Positions 11,033 through 18,945 of a stretch of 64,000 nucleotides of DNA are shown in pieces. Below the pieces are notes generated by a model that had not been told where the DNA came from, did not search any database, and saw only the letters and a program-made list of their open reading frames with translations. The stretch spans positions 310,001 through 374,000 of the forward strand of contig NZ_ATFK01000001.1 in the NCBI RefSeq assembly GCF_000413475.1, given 5' to 3'. This stretch comes from Streptococcus intermedius SK54 = ATCC 27335 (lineage in GTDB: Bacteria; Bacillota; Bacilli; Lactobacillales; Streptococcaceae). The position numbers were made by a program, and so were the translations under genes. Numbering within the stretch: position 1 is the stretch's first letter; each line of letters begins with the position of its first letter.

Positions 11033-11587
11033 TTATAAGTGCCAAGCATTGTAATCAAAGGTTTGTAAAATCATATCCGTCATTTCTTTTGGCGTTTCTT
11101 TCGCACCGCTTGAAATCCAGAGTGAGATAATACCTTCTATGCTAGACAGAAAGACTTCAAGCGCATATTTTTTAGAAATGGTGAAATTTTCTTTTAAAAA
11201 GTGTTCAGTTTGAAGCTTATACTGATTATTCATTAAAATATTGAGCATAAATTCACGGATTGTCTCACGAAAATTGAGATAATGACTTTGAGAAACAGCA
11301 TAGATTAAGTCATGGTTTTGTTGGAGATAATTTAGATTGGTGATGAGTAAGTTGCGTGTACTTGTCGTTTCTTCAAAATTTTTTCGTAATTGGACGATAA
11401 TTTCTTCTTTTAGTGTTTCAATTAGGTCGAATTTATCAAGATAATGAAGGTAGAAAGTTCCACGATTAATACCTGCCCGTTTACATAGTTTGCTAACGGA
11501 AATGGTTTCAAATTTTTCTTCTAATAACAGTTGAATAAGTGCTTTTCTAATCTGTTGCTTGGTTGTTGTCTGTCGGTTTTGTACCAT
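11033..11587 (-). CDS. TetR/AcrR family regulator of the adjacent ABC exporter
   Basis: A 184-residue repressor. The N-terminal helix-turn-helix is clear (TKQQIRKALIQLLLEE, then ISVSKLCKRAGINRGTFYLHYLDKFDLIETL at about 30-60), followed by an all-helical ligand/dimer domain of the TetR_C type. The start at 11587 is set by AAGGAG at 11590-11595; the longer upstream reading frame runs through the promoter region and is not real. It faces away from the ABC genes and its own promoter overlaps a palindrome repeated next to its start, so autorepression and control of the exporter are likely. The inducing ligand is unknown. Confidence 0.9.
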   Translation of the reverse strand: MVQNRQTTTKQQIRKALIQLLLEEKFETISVSKLCKRAGINRGTFYLHYLDKFDLIETLKEEIIVQLRKNFEETTSTRNLLITNLNYLQQNHDLIYAVSQSHYLNFRETIREFMLNILMNNQYKLQTEHFLKENFTISKKYALEVFLSSIEGIISLWISSGAKETPKEMTDMILQTFDYNAWHL

Positions 11588-11600
11588 GATGCTCCTTAAA

Positions 11601-11615
11601 TGAACACTCTGTTGA
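11601..11615. promoter_or_regulatory. Second TetR operator candidate
   Basis: TGAACACTCTGTTGA matches 12 of 15 positions of the palindrome at 11670-11684 (TCAACACGTTGTTGA). It lies 14 bases upstream of the TetR start codon, inside its predicted leader. Confidence 0.55.
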
Positions 11616-11625
11616 TAATTGATGA

Positions 11626-11673
11626 TTGCTTTTAAACTAAGGTCATTATATAATATTGCTAGAAACAAATCAA
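11626..11673. promoter_or_regulatory. Overlapping face-to-face promoters for TetR and ABC genes
   Basis: Plus strand: -35 TTGCTT at 11626-11631, 17-base spacer, -10 TATAAT at 11649-11654, driving the ABC genes. Minus strand: -35 TTGATT at 11673-11668, 17-base spacer, -10 TATAAT at 11650-11645, driving tetR. The two -10 elements share the palindrome ATTATATAAT, so both promoters cannot be occupied at once. Confidence 0.75.
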
Positions 11674-11687
11674 CACGTTGTTGATTT
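11667..11687. promoter_or_regulatory. Main TetR operator candidate
   Basis: Palindrome with nine-base arms AAATCAACA and TGTTGATTT separated by CGT. It covers the tetR -35 and the first transcribed bases of the ABC operon, the place where a bound TetR dimer would repress both. Confidence 0.7.
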
Positions 11688-11722
11688 AGCCGTTTGATGA
11701 AGTAAGAAAAGGAAGAGAAAAG

Positions 11723-12424
11723 ATGGCTTATATTGAAATGAAGCATAGTTATAAACGGTATCAAATGGGAGATTCGGAAATCATTGCTAATAATGACATC
11801 TCTTTTGATATCGAAAAGGGTGAACTGGTCATCATTTTTGGAGCGTCTGGAGCTGGGAAATCAACAGTTCTAAATATTCTTGGTGGAATGGATAGCAATG
11901 ACGAGGGAGATGTGTTGATTGATGGGCAAAATATAGCATATTACAACGCTCACCAGTTGACGGACTATCGGAGAAATGATGTTGGTTTTGTCTTTCAATT
12001 TTATAATTTAGTTCCTAATTTGACAGCTTTGGAAAATGTTGAGCTGGCTTCAGAAATTGTTCAAGATGCACAGGATGCAGCAAAGGCGCTAGCAGCAGTC
12101 GGTTTAGGAAATCGGCTTCACAATTTTCCAGCACAATTATCTGGTGGTGAGCAACAGCGTGTTTCTATTGCGCGTGCGGTGGCGAAAAATCCGAAAATTT
12201 TGCTTTGCGATGAGCCGACAGGTGCGCTTGATTATAAAACTGGGAAGCAAGTATTGCAGATTTTGCAGGACATGGCTCGGAATCAAGGAGTGACAGTGAT
12301 TATTGTGACTCATAATGGCGCCTTAGCTCCAATTGCAGACCGCGTGATTCATATGCATGATGCACGGATTCAATCCGTTACTTTGAATGAACAACCTCAA
12401 AATATTGCTAGTCTAGAATATTAG
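11723..12424 (+). CDS. ABC transporter ATP-binding protein (LolD/MacB type)
   Basis: A 233-residue ATPase with Walker [10 protein letters not shown] at residues 40-48, the Q-loop [16 protein letters not shown] near 92, the signature LSGGEQQR near 139, Walker [13 protein letters not shown] near 160 and the H-loop [10 protein letters not shown]. QFYNLVPxLTALENV is typical of the MacB/LolD/FtsE-type mechanotransmission subfamily, which partners FtsX-fold permeases. The next gene, ten bases downstream, encodes exactly such a permease. Repressed by the divergent TetR regulator by inference. Confidence 0.95.
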   Translation: MAYIEMKHSYKRYQMGDSEIIANNDISFDIEKGELVIIFGASGAGKSTVLNILGGMDSNDEGDVLIDGQNIAYYNAHQLTDYRRNDVGFVFQFYNLVPNLTALENVELASEIVQDAQDAAKALAAVGLGNRLHNFPAQLSGGEQQRVSIARAVAKNPKILLCDEPTGALDYKTGKQVLQILQDMARNQGVTVIIVTHNGALAPIADRVIHMHDARIQSVTLNEQPQNIASLEY

Positions 12425-12434
12425 GAGCAGTTCG

Positions 12435-15400
12435 ATGAAAAAATCCATTTTAAAAAAGGATATCTGGCTTTCTTTCCGCCAGTCTAAAGGACGCTTCCTT
12501 TCTATCATGTGTCTCATGATGTTAGGCTCTTTTGCGTTGGTTGGTTTAAAGGCAGCTAGTCCAGATATTGAAAATTCAGCTCATCGTTATCTCGTAAAGA
12601 TGAAACTGATGGATTTAGCAGTCATTTCAGATTATGGGATTAGTCAAGATGACCAAAAGGAGTTGGATACCCTAAAACATGCCCGTGTGGAATATGGTTA
12701 TTTCAAGGATACAGTAATCGAAGATAGTTCCACATCTGTTCGAGTCTTCTCTCAAACAAATAAGATTTCACGTTTTCGTCTTGTATCTGGAGAGTTTCCT
12801 AGAAACGAAAATCAAATTGCTTTGGCTAGCTTTTATCAGAGAAAATACAAGATTGGTGATAGTATTACTTTAAATGAGGAAGGAAGCAATAAATCTGTTT
12901 TAAAGCAACATACCTTTACGGTGACAGGTTTTGTCAATTCAAGTGAATTGGCTTCAACAATATCGCTCGGAGAGTCTACATCTGGTAGTGGTAGCCTGTC
13001 AGCGTATGCAGTGGTTAGTCCTAAAACGTTCAAGAGTTCAGTTTATACAGTGGCTCGTGTGACTTATGAAGATTTGACAAATCTAAATTCATTTGGTGAT
13101 ATTTATCGAAAGAAATTAAAGATACATCAAAATGATTTGAAGAAGATGCTGGCTGATAATGGAAAAAATCGATTATCTACTATTAAATCCGAAGCCCAAA
13201 AAAAGATTACAGAGGGTGAAGCGACAATCAAGAAAACACAGCAAACATTGGCTGATGCACAAAAGCAATTAACCGCTGGACAGAGAACAATTGACCAGAA
13301 GAAAGCAGAATTACAAGAAGTTCAAGAACAATTGCTAGAAAAAGAAAGCCTGCTTGCTCAAGGAGCCAGTCAAATTGCTCAAGCAGAGCAGACATTAGAT
13401 AAGTCGAAAATTCAATTAAATACAGCTGCAGATCAGCTTACAGCAGGATGGATTCAGCTGAATCAGAACAAGGCACACCTAGACAGTGCTAATAATCAAT
13501 TAACAGCAGCTAAGGAAAAACTGACTAGCAGCCAAGCAAAATTATCTGCAGCTCAAACTGGATTAGAACAAGGACAAGCACAATTGGCAAGTGCTAAAAT
13601 AGCCTTGCAAGAAAAAATTGGGCAGCTCAAGGCTCAAGGGATTGATCCATCAACTGTGGCAGAGATTGTAGCGGCTCAAACGCAAATCACAAAGAAAGAA
13701 GCAGAATTGAATGTTGCTAAGACTGAATTAGCGAACCAACAAGCGATCTATCGGGCTACTTTGGCTCAGTATCAGCAGCAGGAGCAAGCTTATCAGGTGG
13801 GAAATCACCAATATCAAGCAGCCCTTACAACATTGAAACAAAAACAGAGCGAGTACAATGTAGGAAAAGCCCAATACCAAAGTGGACTGACGGTTTTAGA
13901 AAGCAAAAAAAAGGAATATCAGGCAGGACAAGTACAATTAGAGCAAGCAAAACAGAAAATTGCAATTGGCCAAAGCCAAATTACTCAAGCTCAAAGAGAA
14001 TTAAATGATAAAAAATCTCAATATGACAAAGAGAAAAAAGAAGCAGAAGTCAAAATTAAAAATGGACAGGCTGATATTCAAAAAGCAAAAGATGAATTCG
14101 CAGGTCTAACTGTTCCATCTTATCACATCTATACACGTCGAACGTTTCCAGGTTCCCAAGAATATCTGACAACAGGCACACGAGCACATGGAATCTCATC
14201 GGTAGGCAATGTCTTTCCAATCGTTCTTTATCTGGTTGCTGCTCTCGTTACAGTAACGACAATGACACGTTTTGTAAATGAAGAACGCATCAATGCAGGG
14301 CTTTTAAAGGCGTTAGGCTACAAGAATCAAGATGTGGTGAAAAAATTTGTAGTATATGGTTTGGTTTCCGGCTTGTCAGGAACAGTTATTGGGATTTTAG
14401 CAGGGACTTATTTCTTGCCTTATATTCTAGGAAAAACGGTTTTTAGAACAACAACTTACCCACCAGTACGATTGGATTTTTACTGGGAAATTAGTTTATT
14501 AGCACTTCTTTGTTCGATTTTGTGTAGCGTAGCACCTGCCCTTTATATCGCTAGGAAGGAATTAAAAGAAGTTCCAGCTCAATTGTTATTACCAAAAGTA
14601 CCAAATAAAGGATCTAAAATTTTATTGGAGCAGGTTGGCTTTATTTGGAAACGGCTCAATTTCACGCAAAAAGTAACCGCGCGGAATATTTTTCGATATA
14701 AGCAAAGGATGCTAATGACAATTTTTGGTGTAGCAGGTTCAGTTGCTCTTCTATTTGCTGGTTTGGGGATGTCCTCTTCTATGGGAGGGATTGGAGAGCG
14801 CCAGTTTGGTGACATTATCAAATATGATGCTGTTATCTCACAAAAAAATCATATCAGTCAAAAAGAACGAGCTGATTTAAATCATTTACTGAGTAGTTCT
14901 AAGATTACGCAAAAGGGAAGTATTTACCATCAAGATTTTACGAAAACCATCAAAGGTCTCAAAGATGAGCAAACGCTCTCCTTATTTGTGACACCAGAAA
15001 AAGATTTTCAGCATTTCATTGAAATGTATGATAGCAAAACAAAATCACCTTTAAAATTATCAACACGAGGTGCAGTTATTTCACAAAAGCTAGCTGATGT
15101 TCTTCATGTGTCAGCAGGTGATACATTTGAGTTGACATCAGATGATGGAAAACACTATAAAATCAAAGTTATAGCTATTTCAGAGATGTATGCGGGGCAC
15201 TTTATTTTTATGAATAAAGCCTACTATAAGGCAGCATTTAAGAGTGATTTTCATACAAATGCCTATTTAATCAAATTGAAAAATTCTTCAAGTAAAAATG
15301 TACAAGATATGGCTGCGGCATTTATGAAATTGTCAGGTGTGCGTGCTGTTGTACAAAATACTTCAATGATTGAGCAAATTCATACAATTGTCAAATCCCT

Positions 15401-15800
15401 TGGCTTCGTGATGCAAATTTTAACTTTGGTATCAATTTTACTGGCAGTTGTCATTTTGTATAATTTGACAAATATCAATGTTGTTGAACGAATTCGAGAA
15501 CTATCAACGATTAAAGTACTAGGTTTTTATAATAAGGAAGTGACGCTTTATATCTATAGAGAAACGATAGTTCTTTCCATTATTGGGATTATTGTTGGTA
15601 TCTTTTCAGGAAAATTGCTGCACAGTTTTCTCTTGCAGATGATTGCCCCAGAGAACATTCTTCTTAATCCGAACGTTTCTTCAACTGTTTATCTCGTTCC
15701 AATTCTTTCAATTATGTTAATCTTAATCGTTTTAGGGTTTATGGTGAATTACATTCTAAAACGAGTGGATATGTTGGAAGCATTGAAGTCAGTTGATTAA
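12435..15800 (+). CDS. FtsX-type ABC permease with long extracellular coiled coil
   Basis: This membrane protein has 1121 residues. The first transmembrane helix is near residues 22-42, followed by a MacB-like periplasmic-type segment, then about 300 residues (roughly 250-545) of Gln/Ala/Lys-rich coiled coil with recurring units of the form QxxYQxGxxQYQ. Two FtsX domains follow: three helices at about 595-720 containing RFVNEERINAGLLKALGYKN, and three at about 985-1115 containing ERIRELSTIKVLGFYNKEV. It is a type VII exporter-like subunit and likely moves a peptide or lipid, or transmits a signal across the envelope, rather than acting as a classical importer. TetR control suggests an inducible resistance or stress role. 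Substrate unknown. Confidence 0.9.
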   Translation: MKKSILKKDIWLSFRQSKGRFLSIMCLMMLGSFALVGLKAASPDIENSAHRYLVKMKLMDLAVISDYGISQDDQKELDTLKHARVEYGYFKDTVIEDSSTSVRVFSQTNKISRFRLVSGEFPRNENQIALASFYQRKYKIGDSITLNEEGSNKSVLKQHTFTVTGFVNSSELASTISLGESTSGSGSLSAYAVVSPKTFKSSVYTVARVTYEDLTNLNSFGDIYRKKLKIHQNDLKKMLADNGKNRLSTIKSEAQKKITEGEATIKKTQQTLADAQKQLTAGQRTIDQKKAELQEVQEQLLEKESLLAQGASQIAQAEQTLDKSKIQLNTAADQLTAGWIQLNQNKAHLDSANNQLTAAKEKLTSSQAKLSAAQTGLEQGQAQLASAKIALQEKIGQLKAQGIDPSTVAEIVAAQTQITKKEAELNVAKTELANQQAIYRATLAQYQQQEQAYQVGNHQYQAALTTLKQKQSEYNVGKAQYQSGLTVLESKKKEYQAGQVQLEQAKQKIAIGQSQITQAQRELNDKKSQYDKEKKEAEVKIKNGQADIQKAKDEFAGLTVPSYHIYTRRTFPGSQEYLTTGTRAHGISSVGNVFPIVLYLVAALVTVTTMTRFVNEERINAGLLKALGYKNQDVVKKFVVYGLVSGLSGTVIGILAGTYFLPYILGKTVFRTTTYPPVRLDFYWEISLLALLCSILCSVAPALYIARKELKEVPAQLLLPKVPNKGSKILLEQVGFIWKRLNFTQKVTARNIFRYKQRMLMTIFGVAGSVALLFAGLGMSSSMGGIGERQFGDIIKYDAVISQKNHISQKERADLNHLLSSSKITQKGSIYHQDFTKTIKGLKDEQTLSLFVTPEKDFQHFIEMYDSKTKSPLKLSTRGAVISQKLADVLHVSAGDTFELTSDDGKHYKIKVIAISEMYAGHFIFMNKAYYKAAFKSDFHTNAYLIKLKNSSSKNVQDMAAAFMKLSGVRAVVQNTSMIEQIHTIVKSLGFVMQILTLVSILLAVVILYNLTNINVVERIRELSTIKVLGFYNKEVTLYIYRETIVLSIIGIIVGIFSGKLLHSFLLQMIAPENILLNPNVSSTVYLVPILSIMLILIVLGFMVNYILKRVDMLEALKSVD

Positions 15801-15811
15801 TGAAAGTAGAA

Positions 15812-15847
15812 AACTTTCACTCAAACTTAAGAGTGGAAGTTTTTTCT
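15812..15847 (+). terminator. Terminator after the FtsX-type permease
   Basis: Stem AACTTTCACTC / GAGTGGAAGTT with an eight-base loop and T run. A TATAAT at about 15857 shortly afterwards probably starts the next gene. Confidence 0.85.
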
Positions 15848-15891
15848 TGGTTTGTTATAATATTTTTATAAAGGACACGTAAAATGAGACG

Positions 15892-16734
15892 ATGAAACAA
15901 AAAATTGCTTTATTATCAGACATTCATGGAAATATCACAGCATTAGAGGCTGTCTTAGCAGATGCGAAGAAACAGAAAGTGACCGATTATTGGTTCTTGG
16001 GAGATTTATTAGCGCCAGGAACGGGTCGAAGGAAGATTCTTGACTTAGTAGCTGCTCTACCGATTAGTATTCAAGTGCGAGGAAATTGGGAAGATAGTAT
16101 TTGGAATGCCCTTCATGGGAAATTAGATATCAGTCGCCCTAGTCATTTATATATGGTTTGTTTATGCCAGTATCTTTTGGAAGAAGTCACACCTGAAGAA
16201 CTAGACCGATTGCATGAGTTGCCTTTGCAACTTTTGACAAAAGTTGGCGATTTAGAAATTGCTGTGACTCATCATTTGCCAGATAAAAATTGGGGACGAG
16301 AATTAATCCATATTGGGGAACAGGCAAATTTTGATCGCCTGTTTGAAGGTAACAATTGTGCAATTGCTATTTATGGTCATATTCATCAGCAATGTCTTCG
16401 CTATGCGACAGGTGGGCAGATGATTATCAATCCAGGTTCTATCGGTCAGCCGTTTTTTCTAGATGCTTGTTTGAGAAAAGACCTGCGAGCTCAATATGCT
16501 ATTTTAAAAATTGATGAACAGGGATTAGCAGATGTCGATTTTCGACGAGTGGCTTATGATGTAAATAAAGAATTGGAAATGGCTAGAACATTTAAATTGC
16601 CTTATTATGAAGTGTATTATGAAAGCCTCGTTCATGGAATTCATCACACCCATAACCATGATTTACTTCGAGCAATCAGTGAGCGAGAAGATTATGTTGC
16701 GCAGCTTAAGGAGTTTTTTAGACGTAATACATGA
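15892..16734 (+). CDS. Calcineurin-like metallophosphoesterase
   Basis: Cytosolic 280-residue phosphoesterase of the YfcE/DUF2156-like group. Metal-binding motifs are in order: LLSDIHGNITALEAV (D-x-H) at residues 7-21, FLGDLLAPG near 41, RGNWED (GN) near 66, THHLPD near 123, and YGHIHQQ (GH-x-H) near 160, followed by NPGSIGQPF. These residues are those of a di-metal phosphodiesterase or phosphatase site. Substrate is not predictable; relatives act on phosphodiesters or nucleotides. It is a single gene between a terminator and the Rrf2 gene. Confidence 0.88.
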   Translation: MKQKIALLSDIHGNITALEAVLADAKKQKVTDYWFLGDLLAPGTGRRKILDLVAALPISIQVRGNWEDSIWNALHGKLDISRPSHLYMVCLCQYLLEEVTPEELDRLHELPLQLLTKVGDLEIAVTHHLPDKNWGRELIHIGEQANFDRLFEGNNCAIAIYGHIHQQCLRYATGGQMIINPGSIGQPFFLDACLRKDLRAQYAILKIDEQGLADVDFRRVAYDVNKELEMARTFKLPYYEVYYESLVHGIHHTHNHDLLRAISEREDYVAQLKEFFRRNT

Positions 16735-16792
16735 AGTTACAATGTAAATAAAGTATACTCATATGAGAATCAGAAAATGAGGGCAGCTTTAC

Positions 16793-17242
16793 ATGCAAAT
16801 TTCAAGTCGTTTTACGATTGCTACACACATGTTGACTCTTATAGTGCTAGAATGTCAGGAACGTAAAGTAACGAGTGATGTTCTAGCAGCTAGCATTGGA
16901 GTAAATCCCGTTATTATTCGCAAGATTTTATCTCAGTTAAAAAGCGCGGATTTGATTTCTATAGCGCGTGGGAGGGGCGGCGCTAGCATTAGGAAAGATT
17001 TAAAAGACATGACCTTATTGGATGTGTATCAAGTAGTAGAAAGTCTAGGAAAATCGGGGAAACTCTTTAATTTTCATGAGCATCCTAATCCAGATTGTCC
17101 TATTGGTAGAAATATTCATTTCGTTTTAGACGATAAATTAGCAGAAATTTAGACGGTAATGGAAGAAGAGTTAAATAAAATTAGTCTTGCAGATGTCGTG
17201 GCATCTGCTCAAGAAGAGATAAAAAAACAATCCGTTTCGTGA
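16793..17242 (+). pseudogene. Rrf2-family regulator cut by an in-frame stop
   Basis: The frame starts as a clear Rrf2 regulator (MQISSRFTIATHML, wHTH to about residue 75, then LLDVYQVVES), but meets TAG at 17150-17152 after 119 residues. Translation in the same frame continues coherently for 29 more codons after it (starting TVMEEELNKISLADVV) to a TGA at 17240, giving 149 residues, near the usual length of the family. CAG to TAG is the simplest change. The lost part is the dimerization helix region. The only conserved cysteine visible is in NPDCPIG, so Fe-S sensing is uncertain. Could be non-functional, a short form, or a sequencing error. Confidence 0.75.
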
Positions 17243-17259
17243 GGAATGGATTGTTTTTT
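17224..17259 (+). terminator. Terminator overlapping the end of the Rrf2 frame
   Basis: AAAACAATCC / GGATTGTTTT ten-base stem with a 14-base loop, then a T. It lies between the convergent Rrf2 and activase genes and may serve both. Confidence 0.75.
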
Positions 17260-17274
17260 GGAGAAAAAGAGGAG

Positions 17275-18051
17275 CTAAAAATAACAGTTGATTTTATAAT
17301 CAAGAAAAACTTGCTGATAATCATAGAGGTCTTCCGGATGTAGAGCTTGCACATTTTCCATTTCATAAGGGCGGTTTAGTAATTTATATTTATTTTCACC
17401 GAATTGATGAAAAGGTAAGAGTTGTACTTGGTCAATAGATAATTTTTTAAATAAAATAGCAAATTGTTCGGCATCTTCTAGAGAGTCATTAAAGCTAGGG
17501 ATAACAGGAATACGTAGGACAATGGTTTTTTGTTGCGAAAAGGCATAATGAATATTTTTGATAATTAGTTCATTTTTGACCCCTGTGACTTTGCGGTGAT
17601 TGATGGTGTTGTAATGCTTTAAGTCAGTATAGATAAAATCTACATACTGGAGCAAATCAACAAATTTATCATGATCTACAAAGGCTGTCGTTTCAATGGC
17701 GGTATGGATGTCATTTGCTTTGGCAGTTTTTAGAATGGCTTTAGCAAATTCAAACTGAGCAAAAATTTCTCCACCAGACAAGGTCAGGCCTCCACCTGAT
17801 TCTTCATAAAATTCTCTATCTTTGAGAACTTCTTTGATAATCTCTTCAACGCTTTTTTCCTCTCCCATGGTGATAGTCTTTTTGCTAGAAGCGTCTAACA
17901 TGGGCTCAGGTTTAAATTTTTGAGATTCTGGATTGGCACACCAAGGACAGCGTAAGGGACAGCCTTTTAGAAAAACAGTTGTCCGAATTCCTGGTCCGTC
18001 GTGAATACTAAAATGTTGAATATTAAAGATGATTCCTTTTTCTGCACTCAT
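17275..18051 (-). CDS. pflC: Glycyl radical enzyme activase (PflA/PflC-like radical SAM)
   Basis: Radical SAM activase, 258 residues, which installs the glycyl radical on its partner enzyme using SAM. The Fe-S motif is CPLRCPWC (C-x3-C-x2-C) near residue 29, preceded by IHDGPGIRTTVFLKG and followed by LTLSGGEIFAQ near 90. No additional cysteine-rich ferredoxin-like insert is present between these, unlike many activases of dehydratase-type partners; it is PflA-sized. Start placed at ATG 18051; a GTG three codons upstream is possible. Expressed divergently from the DeoR gene. The partner is presumably the glycyl radical enzyme at 22288. The symbol follows the naming of the streptococcal locus and is tentative. 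Confidence 0.85.
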   Translation of the reverse strand: MSAEKGIIFNIQHFSIHDGPGIRTTVFLKGCPLRCPWCANPESQKFKPEPMLDASSKKTITMGEEKSVEEIIKEVLKDREFYEESGGGLTLSGGEIFAQFEFAKAILKTAKANDIHTAIETTAFVDHDKFVDLLQYVDFIYTDLKHYNTINHRKVTGVKNELIIKNIHYAFSQQKTIVLRIPVIPSFNDSLEDAEQFAILFKKLSIDQVQLLPFHQFGENKYKLLNRPYEMENVQALHPEDLYDYQQVFLDYKINCYF

Positions 18052-18083
18052 GATGTACACTCTTTTCTTGCTTATTTTCTTTT

Positions 18084-18124
18084 ATTATATCAAACAAACG
18101 AAAGAAAAACAATTACGAATGAAA
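18084..18124 (-). promoter_or_regulatory. Activase promoter with DeoR-type direct repeats
   Basis: Minus-strand promoter: -35 TTGTTT (18112-18107), 17-base spacer, -10 TATAAT (18089-18084). On the plus strand, ACGAAAGAAA (18098-18107) and ACGAATGAAA (18115-18124) are near-identical repeats 17 bases apart that overlap this -35. Tandem A-rich repeats of this kind are typical DeoR-family operators, and the deoR gene begins 60 bases away. Confidence 0.6.
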
Positions 18125-18183
18125 CTATTTTTTATTTTATTTATTCCTTAAATTCTGTTAAAATAAAGAATGAGGTGAATAAA

Positions 18184-18927
18184 ATGGAACGTTTAGATGA
18201 AATCGTTAAGCTCGTTTCAGAGTTTGAAAAAATTGATGTTAATACTTTATCTGATAAATTAAAAGTCTCTAAAGTAACGATTCGGAAAGATTTGGATAAG
18301 CTGGAAATGAAAGGCTTACTTCATCGGGAGCATGGTTATGCGGTCTTAAATAGTGGTGATGACTTGAATGTCCGGCTTTCTTTTCATTATGATACCAAGC
18401 GAAAGATAGCACAAGAAGCGGCAAAAATTGTTGCAGACAATGAAACGATTATCATTGAATCTGGTTCAACTTGTGCTCTGTTAGCTGAAGAAATCTGTCG
18501 TACTAAGAAGAACGTGAAAATTATTACAAATTCTTATTTTATCGCAGACTATGTGAGAAAAGTAGATTCTTGCAAGATTATCTTGCTAGGTGGTGAATTT
18601 CAGAACGATTCGCAAGTTACGGTCGGTCCTTTGCTTAAGGAAATGATTCAATTTTTCCATGTAGAACATGCTTTTGTAGGGACTGATGGCTATGATGAAG
18701 AGCTTGGTTTTACAGGTAAGGATTTAATGCGTAGCGAAGTGGTGCAATACATGTCGGAAGCATCTGACAAAATGATTGTGTTAACAGATTCGAGTAAATT
18801 TGATAAAAGAGGGACTGTCAAGCGCTTTGGTTTGAAACAGGTTTCGCAGGTGGTAACCGATCAAGCTATTCCGACAGCCGCGGTTCAACGCCTAAAAGCA
18901 GCCAATATCAAATTGACTCTAGTCTGA
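18184..18927 (+). CDS. DeoR-family transcriptional regulator
   Basis: A 247-residue sugar-phosphate-responsive repressor. The N-terminal wHTH (MERLDEIVKLVSEFEKIDVNT... with VSKVTIRKDLDKLE at about 28-41 and GLLHREHGYAV after it) is followed by the DeoRC effector domain with IIESGSTCALLAEEI and the family signature FVGTDGYDEELGFTG near 168. Start chosen at ATG 18184 after GAGGTG; the upstream in-frame extension runs into the activase gene and is not credible. First gene of a regulator pair with SorC, 18 bases apart. It probably senses a phosphorylated sugar from the PTS pathway. Confidence 0.93.
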   Translation: MERLDEIVKLVSEFEKIDVNTLSDKLKVSKVTIRKDLDKLEMKGLLHREHGYAVLNSGDDLNVRLSFHYDTKRKIAQEAAKIVADNETIIIESGSTCALLAEEICRTKKNVKIITNSYFIADYVRKVDSCKIILLGGEFQNDSQVTVGPLLKEMIQFFHVEHAFVGTDGYDEELGFTGKDLMRSEVVQYMSEASDKMIVLTDSSKFDKRGTVKRFGLKQVSQVVTDQAIPTAAVQRLKAANIKLTLV

Positions 18928-18945
18928 TAAGTAGAGGGAGATAAG

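Noticed and set aside
18001..18183. Longer start for the DeoR regulator
   Set aside because: The extension overlaps the activase gene and both predicted promoters; GAGGTG marks the ATG at 18184.
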